Translations under genes and position numbers: made by a program | Shown: piece by piece, positions 32,130-40,887 of the stretch | Numbering within the stretch: the first letter of the stretch is position 1 | How the letters are laid out: each line of letters opens with the position of its first letter | From: JAFECT01 sp035551675 | Lineage (GTDB): Bacteria > Pseudomonadota > Alphaproteobacteria > Caulobacterales > Caulobacteraceae | Direction: 5' to 3' | DNA length: 64,000 nucleotides | Assembly (NCBI GenBank): GCA_035551675.1 | Contig: DASZMV010000040.1 | Coordinates: forward strand, 124,001-188,000 | Notes under the pieces: model-generated | Seen by the model: only the letters and a program-made list of their open reading frames with translations | Database searches by the model: none | What the model was told of the DNA's origin: nothing

Positions 32130-33251
32130 CTAGCGAGCGGCTTGGATCGCCTGCAGTGCGGCGAGACGCGCCTTCGCGTCGGCCTGCAGGTCCGCGTAGA
32201 ACAGGTTGTAGTCGGGCGCCTTCTTGCGGTCTGCCCAGGATCCCGAGGGCCGCAGTGACGGCGACCTCGGCCGCGAGACATGCAGCACTCCGTCGACGCA
32301 GCGCGCGTTTACCTGATGCGGAAGGAAGGCGGGTTCGACACCCCACTCCAGCCCGGTCGCATTAGCCGCGCCGAGGTTCTCCCGCGCCGGGGCCAGGGCC
32401 CCGCTCTCCGATCCGGTCAACGGATTGACGCACAGCGCAGCGCGCGCGCCCAGCGTGACCAGCGCGCCCTGATCGTCCCATACCAGCGCGCGGCCGAGGA
32501 GCCGCTTGGCCGCGTCGGGATCGTCGCCGAAGATCTGGTCCCACGCGACCACGCAGGTGGACTCGTCACGCCTGGTGCAGCCCGGCAGAACCGACGTCGG
32601 TGCAAACGCGTCGCGCGGAACCACGGTGTCGATGAGATAGACTGCGACCAGGCGCGCGCGCAGCTGCGGATCGGCGGCGGTTTCGCGCGCCAGTCTCGCG
32701 ACCAGGGTGCCGCCCTGTTCGACGCCGACCAGGATGATCGGACGATCCTGGTTGAAGTGCTGCAGATAATATTTGAACGCGGCCGCCACATCGCCGTAGG
32801 CGAAGGTTCGCGCGTCGCGCGCGTCGTCGTGCAGGGTCAGGAAGGCGTAGAGCGCGGCCTGGCGATAGTGCGGCGCGAACATGCGGCCGACCTTTTCGAA
32901 CGGCCCGGCGTAGTTGGGCAGCATCACGCGGTTCAGCAGCTCGTCGGACTCATTCTGCTGGATCGGCGAGTTCCAGTTGTCGCCGCCGTCGAAGGTCGTC
33001 GGATGCACGAAGAAGACGTCGGCCGGCGGGTCGTTCGCCGTGATCTGCGCCGGGTTCTGCGGGATCAGCGCCCAGTCGGACTTGCGGGAATAATCCGGCG
33101 GCCTGGGCGGCGCATAGGTCTGGTAGGGGACCTTGGGGTCGAGAAACGATTCCAGAATGTCGTCGCGCCAGACGAACACCGCGATCGCCATCAGCGCGGC
33201 CACCAGCGCGACCGCCGCGAGTACGATGCGCTTGAGGCCCCAGGTCTTCAT
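32130..33251 (-). CDS. DUF3089 alpha/beta-hydrolase-like protein without the nucleophile serine
   Basis: A 373-residue protein with an N-terminal membrane anchor (residues ~8-28). The DUF3089 pattern is recognisable: DVFFVHPTTF near residue 77, then AAFKYYLQHFNQDRPIILVG. Members of this lipase-like family normally continue GHSQG; here it reads GVEQGG, so serine is replaced by glutamate. The C-terminal PDYNLFYADL also lacks the histidine that often precedes it. It may be a dead enzyme used for binding, or use other chemistry. It follows hldD by 18 bases and is probably the last full member of the LPS operon. Confidence 0.75.
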   Translation of the reverse strand: MKTWGLKRIVLAAVALVAALMAIAVFVWRDDILESFLDPKVPYQTYAPPRPPDYSRKSDWALIPQNPAQITANDPPADVFFVHPTTFDGGDNWNSPIQQNESDELLNRVMLPNYAGPFEKVGRMFAPHYRQAALYAFLTLHDDARDARTFAYGDVAAAFKYYLQHFNQDRPIILVGVEQGGTLVARLARETAADPQLRARLVAVYLIDTVVPRDAFAPTSVLPGCTRRDESTCVVAWDQIFGDDPDAAKRLLGRALVWDDQGALVTLGARAALCVNPLTGSESGALAPARENLGAANATGLEWGVEPAFLPHQVNARCVDGVLHVSRPRSPSLRPSGSWADRKKAPDYNLFYADLQADAKARLAALQAIQAAR

Positions 33252-33269
33252 CGGCCGCGCGACCTCATC

Positions 33270-34271
33270 TCAACGATAGGGATCGGACTGCGACAGATAG
33301 CGCTGCACGTAATCCGCCATGCCGTCTTCGAGGGTGGTGAACGGACGGTCCCAGCCGGCGGCGTAGAGCCGGCTCATGTCCGCCTCGGTGAAGTATTGAT
33401 AGCGGTCGCGGATCGCCTCGGGCATCGGTCGATAACTGATCTCCGCAGGCTTGCCCGCCGCAGCGAACACCGCGTGCGCGAGATCGGCGAAGGAGCGCGC
33501 CTTGCCGCTGCCGAGATTGTAGATACCGGTGACGCCCTTGTGGTCGAGCAGCCAGGCGACCACCTCGGCCGCGTCCTTCACATAGACGAAGTCGCGCAAC
33601 TGCCCGCCGTCGGCGTAGTCGGGCCGGTGCGACTTGAACAGGCTGACCGGCTCGCCGGCAGCGACCTTGGGCCAGATCTGGTGCGCGACCGAGGCCATGG
33701 CGCCCTTGTGCGCCTCGTTGGGGCCGTAGACGTTGAAGAACTTGAGCCCCGCCCACTGCACCGGCGCCGATCCGCGCTCCACCTCGCGCCGCGCATAGAG
33801 GTCGAACAGCGCCTTGGAATAGCCGTAGGCGTTCAACGGCCGCAGTTGCGACAGCGCCCCGATGTCGTCCTGGTCCTCGAACCCCTGCAGGCCCGCGCCA
33901 TAGGTCGCCGCCGACGAGGCCCAGATCATCCGCGCGCCATGCGTCACGCACCAGTCCCAAAGGTCGCGCGACAGGGTGTAATTGTTGTGGATGATCAGGT
34001 CGGCGTCGGGCTCAGTGGTCGAGCTGATCGCGCCCATGTGGACGATCGCCTCAACGTCCTTCGCGTGTGCCGTAAGCCAGTCGAACAACGTTTCCGGCGC
34101 GACGAAGTCGGCGATGGCGTGCTTGGCGATGTTGCGCCACTTGCCAAGGTCCGCCGCGCGCAGCCGGTCGCAGACGACGATCTCGAATCGGCCGGCCTCG
34201 GTCAGTTCGGCCACGATGTTCGAGCCGATGAAACCGGCGCCGCCGGTGACCACGACGAAGCGGCGGCTCAT
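33270..34271 (-). CDS. hldD: ADP-L-glycero-D-manno-heptose 6-epimerase
   Basis: A 333-residue extended SDR. The NAD(P) motif is TGGAGFIGSN, ASSAATYG carries the catalytic serine, and the tyrosine/lysine pair lies in AYGYSKALFD. The sequence from KFFNVYGPNEAHKGAMASV to the substrate loop is typical of RfaD/HldD. It epimerises ADP-D-glycero- to ADP-L-glycero-manno-heptose for the LPS inner core. The ATG overlaps the hldE stop by 4 bases, so the two heptose enzymes are coupled. Confidence 0.95.
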   Translation of the reverse strand: MSRRFVVVTGGAGFIGSNIVAELTEAGRFEIVVCDRLRAADLGKWRNIAKHAIADFVAPETLFDWLTAHAKDVEAIVHMGAISSTTEPDADLIIHNNYTLSRDLWDWCVTHGARMIWASSAATYGAGLQGFEDQDDIGALSQLRPLNAYGYSKALFDLYARREVERGSAPVQWAGLKFFNVYGPNEAHKGAMASVAHQIWPKVAAGEPVSLFKSHRPDYADGGQLRDFVYVKDAAEVVAWLLDHKGVTGIYNLGSGKARSFADLAHAVFAAAGKPAEISYRPMPEAIRDRYQYFTEADMSRLYAAGWDRPFTTLEDGMADYVQRYLSQSDPYR

Positions 34272-35731
34272 GCGCGCTGCATCCGGGCGATGGCTTCGGT
34301 CGTCGACCATCCCTCGACGAAGTCCGCCAGCTTCACCTCGCCGCCGGCGCCCAGAACAAGATCGGCGCCCACCACCTGATCGACGGTGTAGTCCGAGCCC
34401 TTGATCAGCACGTCGGGCTTGGCCGCCTCGATCAAGGCCAGCGGGGTTTCCGCATCGAAGGGCACCACCAGATCGACGGACGCGAGCGCCGCCAGCACCT
34501 CGGCCCGCGCGGCGAGATCGTTCACCGGCCGCGAGTCCCCCTTCAGGGCTCGCACTGAGGCGTCGGAGTTCAGGCCGACGATCAAGCGATCGCACCACGA
34601 CCGCGCCTGCGCCAGATACGCCGTGTGCCCGCGATGCAGCACGTCGAAACATCCGTTGGTGAACCCGACCTTGAAGCCGAGCGCCCGCCACCGCGCGACC
34701 GTCTCGACCATCCGCTCGGGCGTCGCGAGCTTCGCCTCCGACGCGGTTGCCCGCGCCGTCATCTCCGCCTCGACCAGTTCGTCCGGTGACACCGTCGCGG
34801 TGCCCGCGCGCTCCACCGCGACGCCCGACGCGGCGATGGCGAACTCCGCCGCTTCGGCGAGCGATCCCCCCGCGCCCAGGGCCAGGCCCAGCGCCGCCAG
34901 CGCCGTGTCCCCCGCCCCGGAAACGTCGAACACTTCGCGCGGCCTCGCCCGCACATGGCGCACCGCCTCGCCCCGCGCCGCGATCGACATGCCGCGACCC
35001 GCGCGTGTGACCAGGATCGCCTTCGCGGTCGACCCTTCGAGCGCCTTGAGAAGCGCGGCTTCCACCTCGGCGTCGGTTTCCGCCGGCATGTCCATGGCGG
35101 CCGCGAGCTCGGACGCATTGGGCTTGATCAGATCGACGGCGCCGTAGCGCGCGAAGTTGCGCCCTTTCGGATCGACCACCACGACCGCGCCCGCGGACCC
35201 TCCGGCCTCGAGACAGGCGCGCACGACCGCGTCGGAGATCGCGCCCTTGGCGTAGTCGGAGATCAGGATCGCCTTGGCCCCGTCGCAGGCATGACGCACG
35301 GCGCCGAGCAGCGAGGACTCCGCCTCCGAGGACAGGGCGCCGTCGTCTTCGGAGTCGAGCCGCAGCAGTTGCTGACCTGAGGCGACAAAGCGCGTCTTCA
35401 CCGTTGTGCGCCGGCGCGGACGAGTGACCAGATGACCCTCGATGCCGGTCTCGTCACCGAGCAGACCGAGCGCTTCACGGCCCGGCGCATCGTCTCCGAC
35501 CATGCCGGCCAGCGTCGCTTCACCGCCGAGCGAAGCCAGGTTGCGCGCGACATTGCCCGCGCCGCCCAGCATCACCGCCTCGTGCGTTGCGGCCAGAACC
35601 GGGATCGGCGCCTCGGGCGATACGCGCGCGACCTCGCCATGGACAAAACGGTCGACCATGACGTCGCCGACCACGGCGATGCGCACGCCGCGGACACGCT
35701 CGAGCAGGGTCTGAAGGGCTTTAACGTCCAT
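34268..35731 (-). CDS. hldE: Bifunctional heptose-7-phosphate kinase / heptose-1-phosphate adenylyltransferase
   Basis: A 487-residue fusion. Residues 1 to ~325 are a PfkB-type kinase with GGAGNVARNLASLG and the anion-hole motif DVSGAGDTALAAL. Residues ~345-487 are a nucleotidyltransferase with TNGCFDVLHRGHTAYL. It makes ADP-D-glycero-manno-heptose, the substrate of the next gene's product. The ATG gives the family's normal start (MDVKALQTLLERV). GmhA and GmhB are not encoded in the window. Confidence 0.95.
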   Translation of the reverse strand: MDVKALQTLLERVRGVRIAVVGDVMVDRFVHGEVARVSPEAPIPVLAATHEAVMLGGAGNVARNLASLGGEATLAGMVGDDAPGREALGLLGDETGIEGHLVTRPRRRTTVKTRFVASGQQLLRLDSEDDGALSSEAESSLLGAVRHACDGAKAILISDYAKGAISDAVVRACLEAGGSAGAVVVVDPKGRNFARYGAVDLIKPNASELAAAMDMPAETDAEVEAALLKALEGSTAKAILVTRAGRGMSIAARGEAVRHVRARPREVFDVSGAGDTALAALGLALGAGGSLAEAAEFAIAASGVAVERAGTATVSPDELVEAEMTARATASEAKLATPERMVETVARWRALGFKVGFTNGCFDVLHRGHTAYLAQARSWCDRLIVGLNSDASVRALKGDSRPVNDLAARAEVLAALASVDLVVPFDAETPLALIEAAKPDVLIKGSDYTVDQVVGADLVLGAGGEVKLADFVEGWSTTEAIARMQRA

Positions 35732-35815
35732 GGTCCGGATGTTCCGGGTCGGGCCGAAATACCGCCCGGTCTTAGGCGGTTCGCCAGGGGGGCGCAAACG
35801 CTCCCAAACGCAGCC

Positions 35816-36034
35816 TCAGACGCTGGTCACGCGCCGGATCACCTCGAAGACGAAGGCGACCGCCGCCACGATCAGACACGCCGAGAGGCACGCCGCCGCA
35901 AAGCCCTGGACCAGGACCGCCATTTGGAACCTCGGCCCGTAGAGGGCGACGAGCCAGATCAGCAGAAAAACTACGCCAGCGCCCAGGGAACGAACCAGCC
36001 AGACCGCCGACCAAGGCTTCGTTGCACCCGACAT
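35816..36034 (-). CDS. Small two-span membrane protein between kdsA and hldE
   Basis: A 72-residue protein with two hydrophobic segments (about residues 17-33 and 44-64) and basic ends. I do not recognise a family. Its ATG overlaps the kdsA stop by one base (TGATG), which argues that it is a real, translationally coupled gene rather than chance; hldE starts 84 bases downstream. Lying between two LPS-sugar enzymes, it may help assemble or locate the pathway at the inner membrane, but that is inference. Confidence 0.6.
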   Translation of the reverse strand: MSGATKPWSAVWLVRSLGAGVVFLLIWLVALYGPRFQMAVLVQGFAAACLSACLIVAAVAFVFEVIRRVTSV

Positions 36035-36888
36035 CAGGCGGCCCTCCGCTTGGCCAGCGCGTCGAACGCCAGGAGGTCGCGCGCCAGGGCCTCGAAGTCC
36101 TTCAGCGGGATCATGTTGGGGCCGTCGGACGGCGCGTGATCCGGATCCGGGTGGGTTTCCATAAAGACGGCCGCGACGCCGATCGCCACCGCCGCGCGCG
36201 CCAGCACCGGCACGAACTCGCGCTGGCCGCCGGAACTGGTCCCCTGGCCGCCGGGCTGCTGCACCGAGTGGGTGGCGTCGAACACCACCGGGCAGCCGAT
36301 CTCGGCCAGCACAGGCAAGGCCCGCATGTCAGAGACCAGGGTGTTGTAGCCGAACGAGGCGCCGCGCTCGCAGGCCAGGACGTTGGGATTGCCCGCGCCG
36401 GTGATCTTGGCGACCACGTTCTTCATGTCCCAGGGGGCGAGGAATTGGCCCTTCTTCACATTGATGGTCCTCCCGGTCTCGGCGGCGGCGATCAGGAGGT
36501 CGGTCTGGCGGCACAGGAACGCCGGTATCTGCAGCACGTCCACCACCTCGGCGACCGGGGCGCACTGGTCGATCGAGTGGACGTCGGTGAGCACCGGCAG
36601 GCCGACGCTCTCGCGAATTTCGGCGAAGATCGGGGCGGACTCTTTCAGACCCAGGCCCCGCTGGGCGGTCGCCGAGGTGCGGTTCGCCTTGTCGTAGGAC
36701 GTCTTATAAATCAGCCCGATATCGAGCCGATCTGCGATCTCCTTCAAGGCGTGGGCGCACTCCAGCGCGTGAGCGCGGCTCTCCAGCTGGCAGGGGCCGG
36801 CGATGAAGCTGAGCTTTTCCTTGGCGCCGATCCGCACGGTGCGCCCGCCGGGCGCGGTGACGTCGACGACGGGATTGGGTGCGGTCAC
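36034..36888 (-). CDS. kdsA: 3-deoxy-8-phosphooctulonate (KDO-8-phosphate) synthase
   Basis: A 284-residue KdsA that condenses PEP with arabinose-5-phosphate for lipid A-KDO. FIAGPCQLES carries Cys33, the metal ligand that marks the metal-dependent class (the E. coli type has Asn there). Later motifs are YKTSYDKANRTS, TDVHS and FDATHSVQQPGGQG. The start is a GTG at 36886-36888, with AAGGA seven bases upstream; this gives the normal length. It is the first gene of the minus-strand LPS operon. Confidence 0.94.
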   Translation of the reverse strand: MTAPNPVVDVTAPGGRTVRIGAKEKLSFIAGPCQLESRAHALECAHALKEIADRLDIGLIYKTSYDKANRTSATAQRGLGLKESAPIFAEIRESVGLPVLTDVHSIDQCAPVAEVVDVLQIPAFLCRQTDLLIAAAETGRTINVKKGQFLAPWDMKNVVAKITGAGNPNVLACERGASFGYNTLVSDMRALPVLAEIGCPVVFDATHSVQQPGGQGTSSGGQREFVPVLARAAVAIGVAAVFMETHPDPDHAPSDGPNMIPLKDFEALARDLLAFDALAKRRAA

Positions 36889-37199
36889 TGGGGGTCCTTG
36901 GGCGGGGAGGCTCGGTCCGTTTGATCCGACGTTTTGGGGTCGCCGTACAAGTGGCGAAACGCGATGCGTCGCGCAAGCGCAGGGAGGTCCCGAAAGCCCC
37001 GGCGGCGACCTTGGCCCCATTCGGCCTCCGAATAAAGGCAATCCGGCCCGATACTTACATGCGCGATCGAAGGCGCCGGATTAGCCACCCGATGCCGAGG
37101 TCCAGGTGCGGATCGACAGGTGGCGTCCACACCTTCGCTGGCCTCGGAAACTAACATGGGATATCTCCTTCACAGGATCGCACTCTGTCGGGGGATGAC
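36889..37199. other. Divergent intergenic region between kdsA and the cfa-like gene
   Basis: About 310 bases without a convincing gene. It must hold the kdsA-operon promoter on the minus strand and the promoter of the cyclopropane-synthase-like gene on the plus strand. A weak dyad (CCGAGG near 37092 and CCTCGG near 37140) is visible. Short open frames here have no family-like content. I see no riboswitch I can name. Confidence 0.4.
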
Positions 37200-38429
37200 A
37201 TGAGCAGCGTAAGCCAAGTCCCGGTCCCGTGGACGCTTCCCGAGTTGAAGCGCGCCCCGGCCGCGTTTCGTGAATTCGTCCGTCTCGCCGCGCGCAACTG
37301 GACCCGCGGCGTCCTCGAGATCGTCACGCCCGATGGCCTGGACATCCCCATCCGCGGCGTCGATGGCGGCCCCGAGGGCCGGATTCTGGTGAAGGACTAT
37401 CGCTTCGTCGGCCGGGTGCTGACCGGCGGCGCCATCGGCTTCGCCGAGGGCTACATCGCCGGGGAGTGGGATACACCCGACCTCGCGGCGCTCTTGGAAG
37501 CGCTCAGCCTGAACCTGGAAAAGCTGAAGGGCCTGATCGAAGGCAATCCCCTGGCCCAACTGGCCAACCGCGTCGGCCACCTGTTCCATCGCAACAGCCG
37601 CGCCGGCTCCAAGCGCAACATCTACGCCCACTACGACCTGGGGAACGCCTTCTACGAGCAATGGCTCGACCCGAGCATGACCTATTCTTCGGCCAAGTAC
37701 GCGCGGGCCGGTCAGGAACTGACGGCGGCGCAGCGCAACAAATACGCATCCCTCGCCCGCGCCATGGGGCTGCAGCGTGGCCAGAGCGTGCTTGAGATCG
37801 GCTGCGGCTGGGGCGGGTTCGCCGAGTTCGCGGCGTCGGAGATCGGCGCCGAAGTGACCGGCATCACCATCTCGCAGGCCCAGTTCGACTACGCCCGCAA
37901 GCGACTGTTCGACAAAGGCCTTTCAGAGAAGGCCAAGATCGAGCTGATCGACTACCGCGACGTGGAGGGGACCTACGACCGCGTCGCCTCCATCGAGATG
38001 TTCGAGGCGGTGGGCGAGGAATACTGGCCAACCTATTTCCGCAAGGTTCGCGACGTGCTCAAGCCCGGCGGCCGCGCGGGCCTGCAGATCATCACCATCG
38101 CCGACGACATCTTCGACCGCTATCGCCGCTCCACCGACTTCATCCAGAAGTACATCTTCCCTGGCGGCGTGCTGCCGAGCGAAGAGCGGTTGAAGGCCCG
38201 CACCGACGAGGTCGGCCTGGCCTGGGGCAAGATCGACCGTTTCGCCGTCCACTACGCGGACACCCTGTCGGCCTGGGCGCAGCGGTTCCAGGCGCGCTGG
38301 GCCGACATCCAGCCCCTCGGTTTCGACGAGCGCTTCCGCCGCCTGTGGCTGTTCTACCTCGCCTACTGTGAAGCGGGCTTCCGCACTGGGCGCACCGACG
38401 TGATTCAGCTGGACCTGGCGAAGGCGTGA
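37200..38429 (+). CDS. cfa: Cyclopropane-fatty-acyl-phospholipid synthase-like methyltransferase
   Basis: A 409-residue SAM-dependent lipid-modifying enzyme. The N-terminal lipid-binding domain (~1-130) has GGAIGFAEGYIAGEWDTPDL. The catalytic part has NIYAHYDLGNAFYEQWLD, YSSAKY, the SAM motif LEIGCGWGGFAEFAA, and FIQKYIFPGGVLPS. It transfers a methylene group to unsaturated phospholipid acyl chains, or a related methylation, at the membrane. The gene is monocistronic on the plus strand. Some alphaproteobacterial paralogues with this layout are of uncertain chemistry, so the product is inferred. Confidence 0.85.
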   Translation: MSSVSQVPVPWTLPELKRAPAAFREFVRLAARNWTRGVLEIVTPDGLDIPIRGVDGGPEGRILVKDYRFVGRVLTGGAIGFAEGYIAGEWDTPDLAALLEALSLNLEKLKGLIEGNPLAQLANRVGHLFHRNSRAGSKRNIYAHYDLGNAFYEQWLDPSMTYSSAKYARAGQELTAAQRNKYASLARAMGLQRGQSVLEIGCGWGGFAEFAASEIGAEVTGITISQAQFDYARKRLFDKGLSEKAKIELIDYRDVEGTYDRVASIEMFEAVGEEYWPTYFRKVRDVLKPGGRAGLQIITIADDIFDRYRRSTDFIQKYIFPGGVLPSEERLKARTDEVGLAWGKIDRFAVHYADTLSAWAQRFQARWADIQPLGFDERFRRLWLFYLAYCEAGFRTGRTDVIQLDLAKA

Positions 38430-38467
38430 GGTAGCGGAAACAAGCCGGTTGCTGCTCTAAGGCGGTG

Positions 38468-39301
38468 ATGACCGATCCCCTGATCTCCACCGAAGCCCTG
38501 GCCGCACGGCTGGGCGAGCCGAACCTCAAGCTGGTCGACGCCAGCTGGTACCTCGACAAGCGCGACGCCAAGCCGATCTTACGTGAAGCGCGCCTCCCCG
38601 ACGCCGTGTTCTTCGACATCGACGCTGTGGCCGATGCTTCGAGCGGCCTGCCCCACATGCTCCCCACGCCCGAAGTCTTCGCCGACGCCGTCGGCGCACT
38701 GGGTATTTCCGAACGCGACCACATCGTCTGTTACGACCAGCAAGGTCTGTTCTCAGCCGCGCGCGCCTGGTGGACGTTCCGCGCATTCGGCGCCGGGCAC
38801 GTGCAGGTGCTGGACGGCGGCTTGCCGAAGTGGCGCGCCGAAGGACGACCGGTCGAGCGCGGCGACCCGCATCCGTCGCGCGTGATCTTTCACCCGACGT
38901 TCCACCCCGAGTTGGTCGCCGATTGGCGAGGCGTGCTCGCCAACATCGACAGCAAGGCGTTCCAACTGACCGACGCGCGCAGCGGCGAACGCTTTCGCGG
39001 CGAGGTCGCAGAGGCGCGGCCGGGTGTGCGATCGGGCCGCGTGCCCGGATCGTTCAACACCCCGTTCGGATCGCTGCTCAACAGCGACGGGACAATGAAG
39101 GACGCCGAGGGCCTGACCGCACTGTTCGACACTGCCGGGCTCGACCTGATTGCGCCGATCACCGCCACCTGCGGCTCGGGCCTGACCGCGGCCGTGGTCG
39201 CCCTGGCGCTGGCGCGGCTCGGGCGCTGGGACGTGCCGGTCTATGACGGCTCATGGACCGAGTGGGGCGGGCGCGAGGACCTGCCGGTCGCCGTCGGATA
39301 G
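38468..39301 (+). CDS. sseA: Two-domain sulfurtransferase (3-mercaptopyruvate sulfurtransferase / SseA type)
   Basis: A 277-residue tandem-rhodanese protein. The inactive N-terminal domain has DASWYLD and PDAVFFDIDAVAD, and the catalytic C-terminal domain has the loop TCGSGLTAAVVALAL with Cys235. The CGSG(L/V)T loop favours mercaptopyruvate over thiosulfate. It moves sulfur from mercaptopyruvate to a thiol acceptor. I used the ATG at 38468, with AAGG a few bases upstream; a GTG one codon earlier is possible. It follows the cfa-like gene by 38 bases. Confidence 0.88.
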   Translation: MTDPLISTEALAARLGEPNLKLVDASWYLDKRDAKPILREARLPDAVFFDIDAVADASSGLPHMLPTPEVFADAVGALGISERDHIVCYDQQGLFSAARAWWTFRAFGAGHVQVLDGGLPKWRAEGRPVERGDPHPSRVIFHPTFHPELVADWRGVLANIDSKAFQLTDARSGERFRGEVAEARPGVRSGRVPGSFNTPFGSLLNSDGTMKDAEGLTALFDTAGLDLIAPITATCGSGLTAAVVALALARLGRWDVPVYDGSWTEWGGREDLPVAVG

Positions 39302-39388
39302 CTGCAAAAAGCCCCTTGCAACCGCGGAACGTATCCGCCACATCTGCTGTTCCAGTTCGTCCTCCCCGAACCCCACAGGAACAGCAAC

Positions 39389-39970
39389 ATGTCGGTCGTC
39401 TCGGTCATCGTCGGCACCACTCGTCCCAGTCGCTTCTCGGAAAAACCCGCCCGCTGGATCCGCGACCACCTGGCCAAGCGGCCCGGTCTCGACGTGCGCC
39501 TCCTCGACCTTCGCGACTATCCGATGCCCTTCTTCGACGAGGCGCCGCTGCCGGGCTCGCCGGATCGCGCGCCGTACGAGCATGAAGCGGTGAAGCGCTG
39601 GACCGCCGCCATCGCCGCGTCCGACGCTTTCGTCTTCGTCACCGGCGAGTACAACTTCGGCCCACCCGCAGTGTTGAAGAACGCCATCGACTACGTCTAT
39701 CCGGAGTGGAACCGCAAACCCGCGGCCTTCGTCGGCTATGGCAGCGTCGGCGGCGCGCGCTCGGTGCAGCAACTGCGGCTGATCGTCAACGAGTGCCAGA
39801 TGATGCCGATCCGCCGTGCGGTGCACCTGCCGGTCGATGCGCTGATGACGCACTTCGCGGGCGGCGACGTCGAAGCTGCGTTGAAGGCCAGCGACGCCAC
39901 CGCTGAACTGCTGATCGACGATCTGCTGTGGTGGACCGAGGCGTTGAAGACCGCGCGGGCGAAGACCTAG
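39389..39970 (+). CDS. NAD(P)H-dependent FMN reductase
   Basis: A 193-residue flavodoxin-fold protein. The FMN phosphate loop near the N-terminus is VGTTRPSRFSEKPARW, and the second signature is TGEYNFGPPAVLKNAIDY. Such enzymes reduce FMN, quinones, azo dyes or chromate with NAD(P)H. It stands alone on the plus strand after an 87-base gap and converges with the next VOC gene, overlapping it by 4 bases. Confidence 0.88.
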   Translation: MSVVSVIVGTTRPSRFSEKPARWIRDHLAKRPGLDVRLLDLRDYPMPFFDEAPLPGSPDRAPYEHEAVKRWTAAIAASDAFVFVTGEYNFGPPAVLKNAIDYVYPEWNRKPAAFVGYGSVGGARSVQQLRLIVNECQMMPIRRAVHLPVDALMTHFAGGDVEAALKASDATAELLIDDLLWWTEALKTARAKT

Positions 39971-40449
39971 GCGGGGACGCCCTCGGCGGCTGCTTCGATG
40001 GCGGCGATGTCGATCTTGCCCATCTGCATCATCGCCTGGGTCGCGCGGTCGGCCTTGGCTTTGTCGGGGTCGTGCAGAAGCTGCATCAGACGCGTCGGCG
40101 TCACCTGCCAGGACAGGCCGTAGCGATCCTTCAGCCAGCCGCACGGCCCGGGCTCGCCGCCGTCGGCGATCAGCGTGTCCCAATAGCGGTCAACCTCAGC
40201 CTGGTTCTCGCACGGAATCTGGAACGACACCGCCTCGCTGAACTTGAAGTGCGGGCCGCCGTTCAGAGCCACGAAAGCCTGGCCGAAGATTTCGAACTCG
40301 GCGGTCAGGACCGTGCCCGCCGGCAGCGGCATGTTTTCGCCGTAGTAGGTCACGTCGCCGACCTTGCCGTTGGGAAACACCGACGCATAGAACCGCGCCG
40401 CCTCCTCGGCCTTGCCATCGAACCACAGGAACGTCGTGAGCTTGGACAT
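39967..40449 (-). CDS. VOC-family protein (PhnB / 3-demethylubiquinone-methyltransferase-like fold)
   Basis: A 160-residue protein starting MSKLTTFLWFDGKAEEAARF, with GAGGAG before the ATG. The pattern FYASVFPNGKV, then FVALNGGPHFKFSEAVSFQ and GWLKDRYGLSWQV, is typical of the PhnB-like VOC group. The family includes bleomycin-resistance-like binders and enzymes of unknown activity; the sequence does not reveal the ligand. It lies 56 bases after a second, unrelated VOC gene on the same strand. Confidence 0.82.
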   Translation of the reverse strand: MSKLTTFLWFDGKAEEAARFYASVFPNGKVGDVTYYGENMPLPAGTVLTAEFEIFGQAFVALNGGPHFKFSEAVSFQIPCENQAEVDRYWDTLIADGGEPGPCGWLKDRYGLSWQVTPTRLMQLLHDPDKAKADRATQAMMQMGKIDIAAIEAAAEGVPA

Positions 40450-40505
40450 GGCGATCTCCTCGGTTTGCCCCCTAAGGACGAACGGGCGATCCGGGTTCCG
40501 ACAGC

Positions 40506-40874
40506 TCACCCCATAAAGAACGCGTTCAGCTTGTTCCCGTCCGGGTCGCCGAAATAGGCCGCGTAGAAGCCTTCTCCGCGCTGGCCGGGAGGACCCTCGT
40601 CGGACGCGCCGTTCGACATGGCGAGGTTATAGATACGGTCCACCTGGGCCTTGTCCTTGGCTTCCAGCGCCACCATCACGCCGTTGCCGACCGTCGCCGG
40701 ATTGCCGTCGTGGGGCTTGGTCAGGCCGATGCCCGCGCCGCCGCCGGGCATGCCCCAGGCGATGAAGCTCTCCATTTCCATCATTCGCGCGACGCCGAGT
40801 TCGGCGGCGATGGCGTCGTAGAATTCCGCCGCGCGCTGCAGATTGTTGGTGCCCAGCGTCACATAGCCGATCAT
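40506..40874 (-). CDS. Glyoxalase/bleomycin-resistance VOC-family protein
   Basis: A 122-residue single VOC protein starting MIGYVTLGTNNLQRAAEFYDAI, ending in the typical FYAAYFGDPDGNKLNAFF. GGAG lies upstream of the ATG. The family covers metal-dependent lyases, dioxygenases and antibiotic-binding proteins; no metal-ligand set is certain here. It follows the ABC ATPase gene by 13 bases and is likely in the same transcript. Confidence 0.85.
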   Translation of the reverse strand: MIGYVTLGTNNLQRAAEFYDAIAAELGVARMMEMESFIAWGMPGGGAGIGLTKPHDGNPATVGNGVMVALEAKDKAQVDRIYNLAMSNGASDEGPPGQRGEGFYAAYFGDPDGNKLNAFFMG

Positions 40875-40887
40875 GCGCAGGTCTCCT

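Noticed and set aside
36885..37157. A 90-codon minus-strand frame in the kdsA upstream region
   Set aside because: Its content is Pro/Arg/Ser-rich without domain-like pattern, and it would overlap the well-supported GTG start of kdsA.
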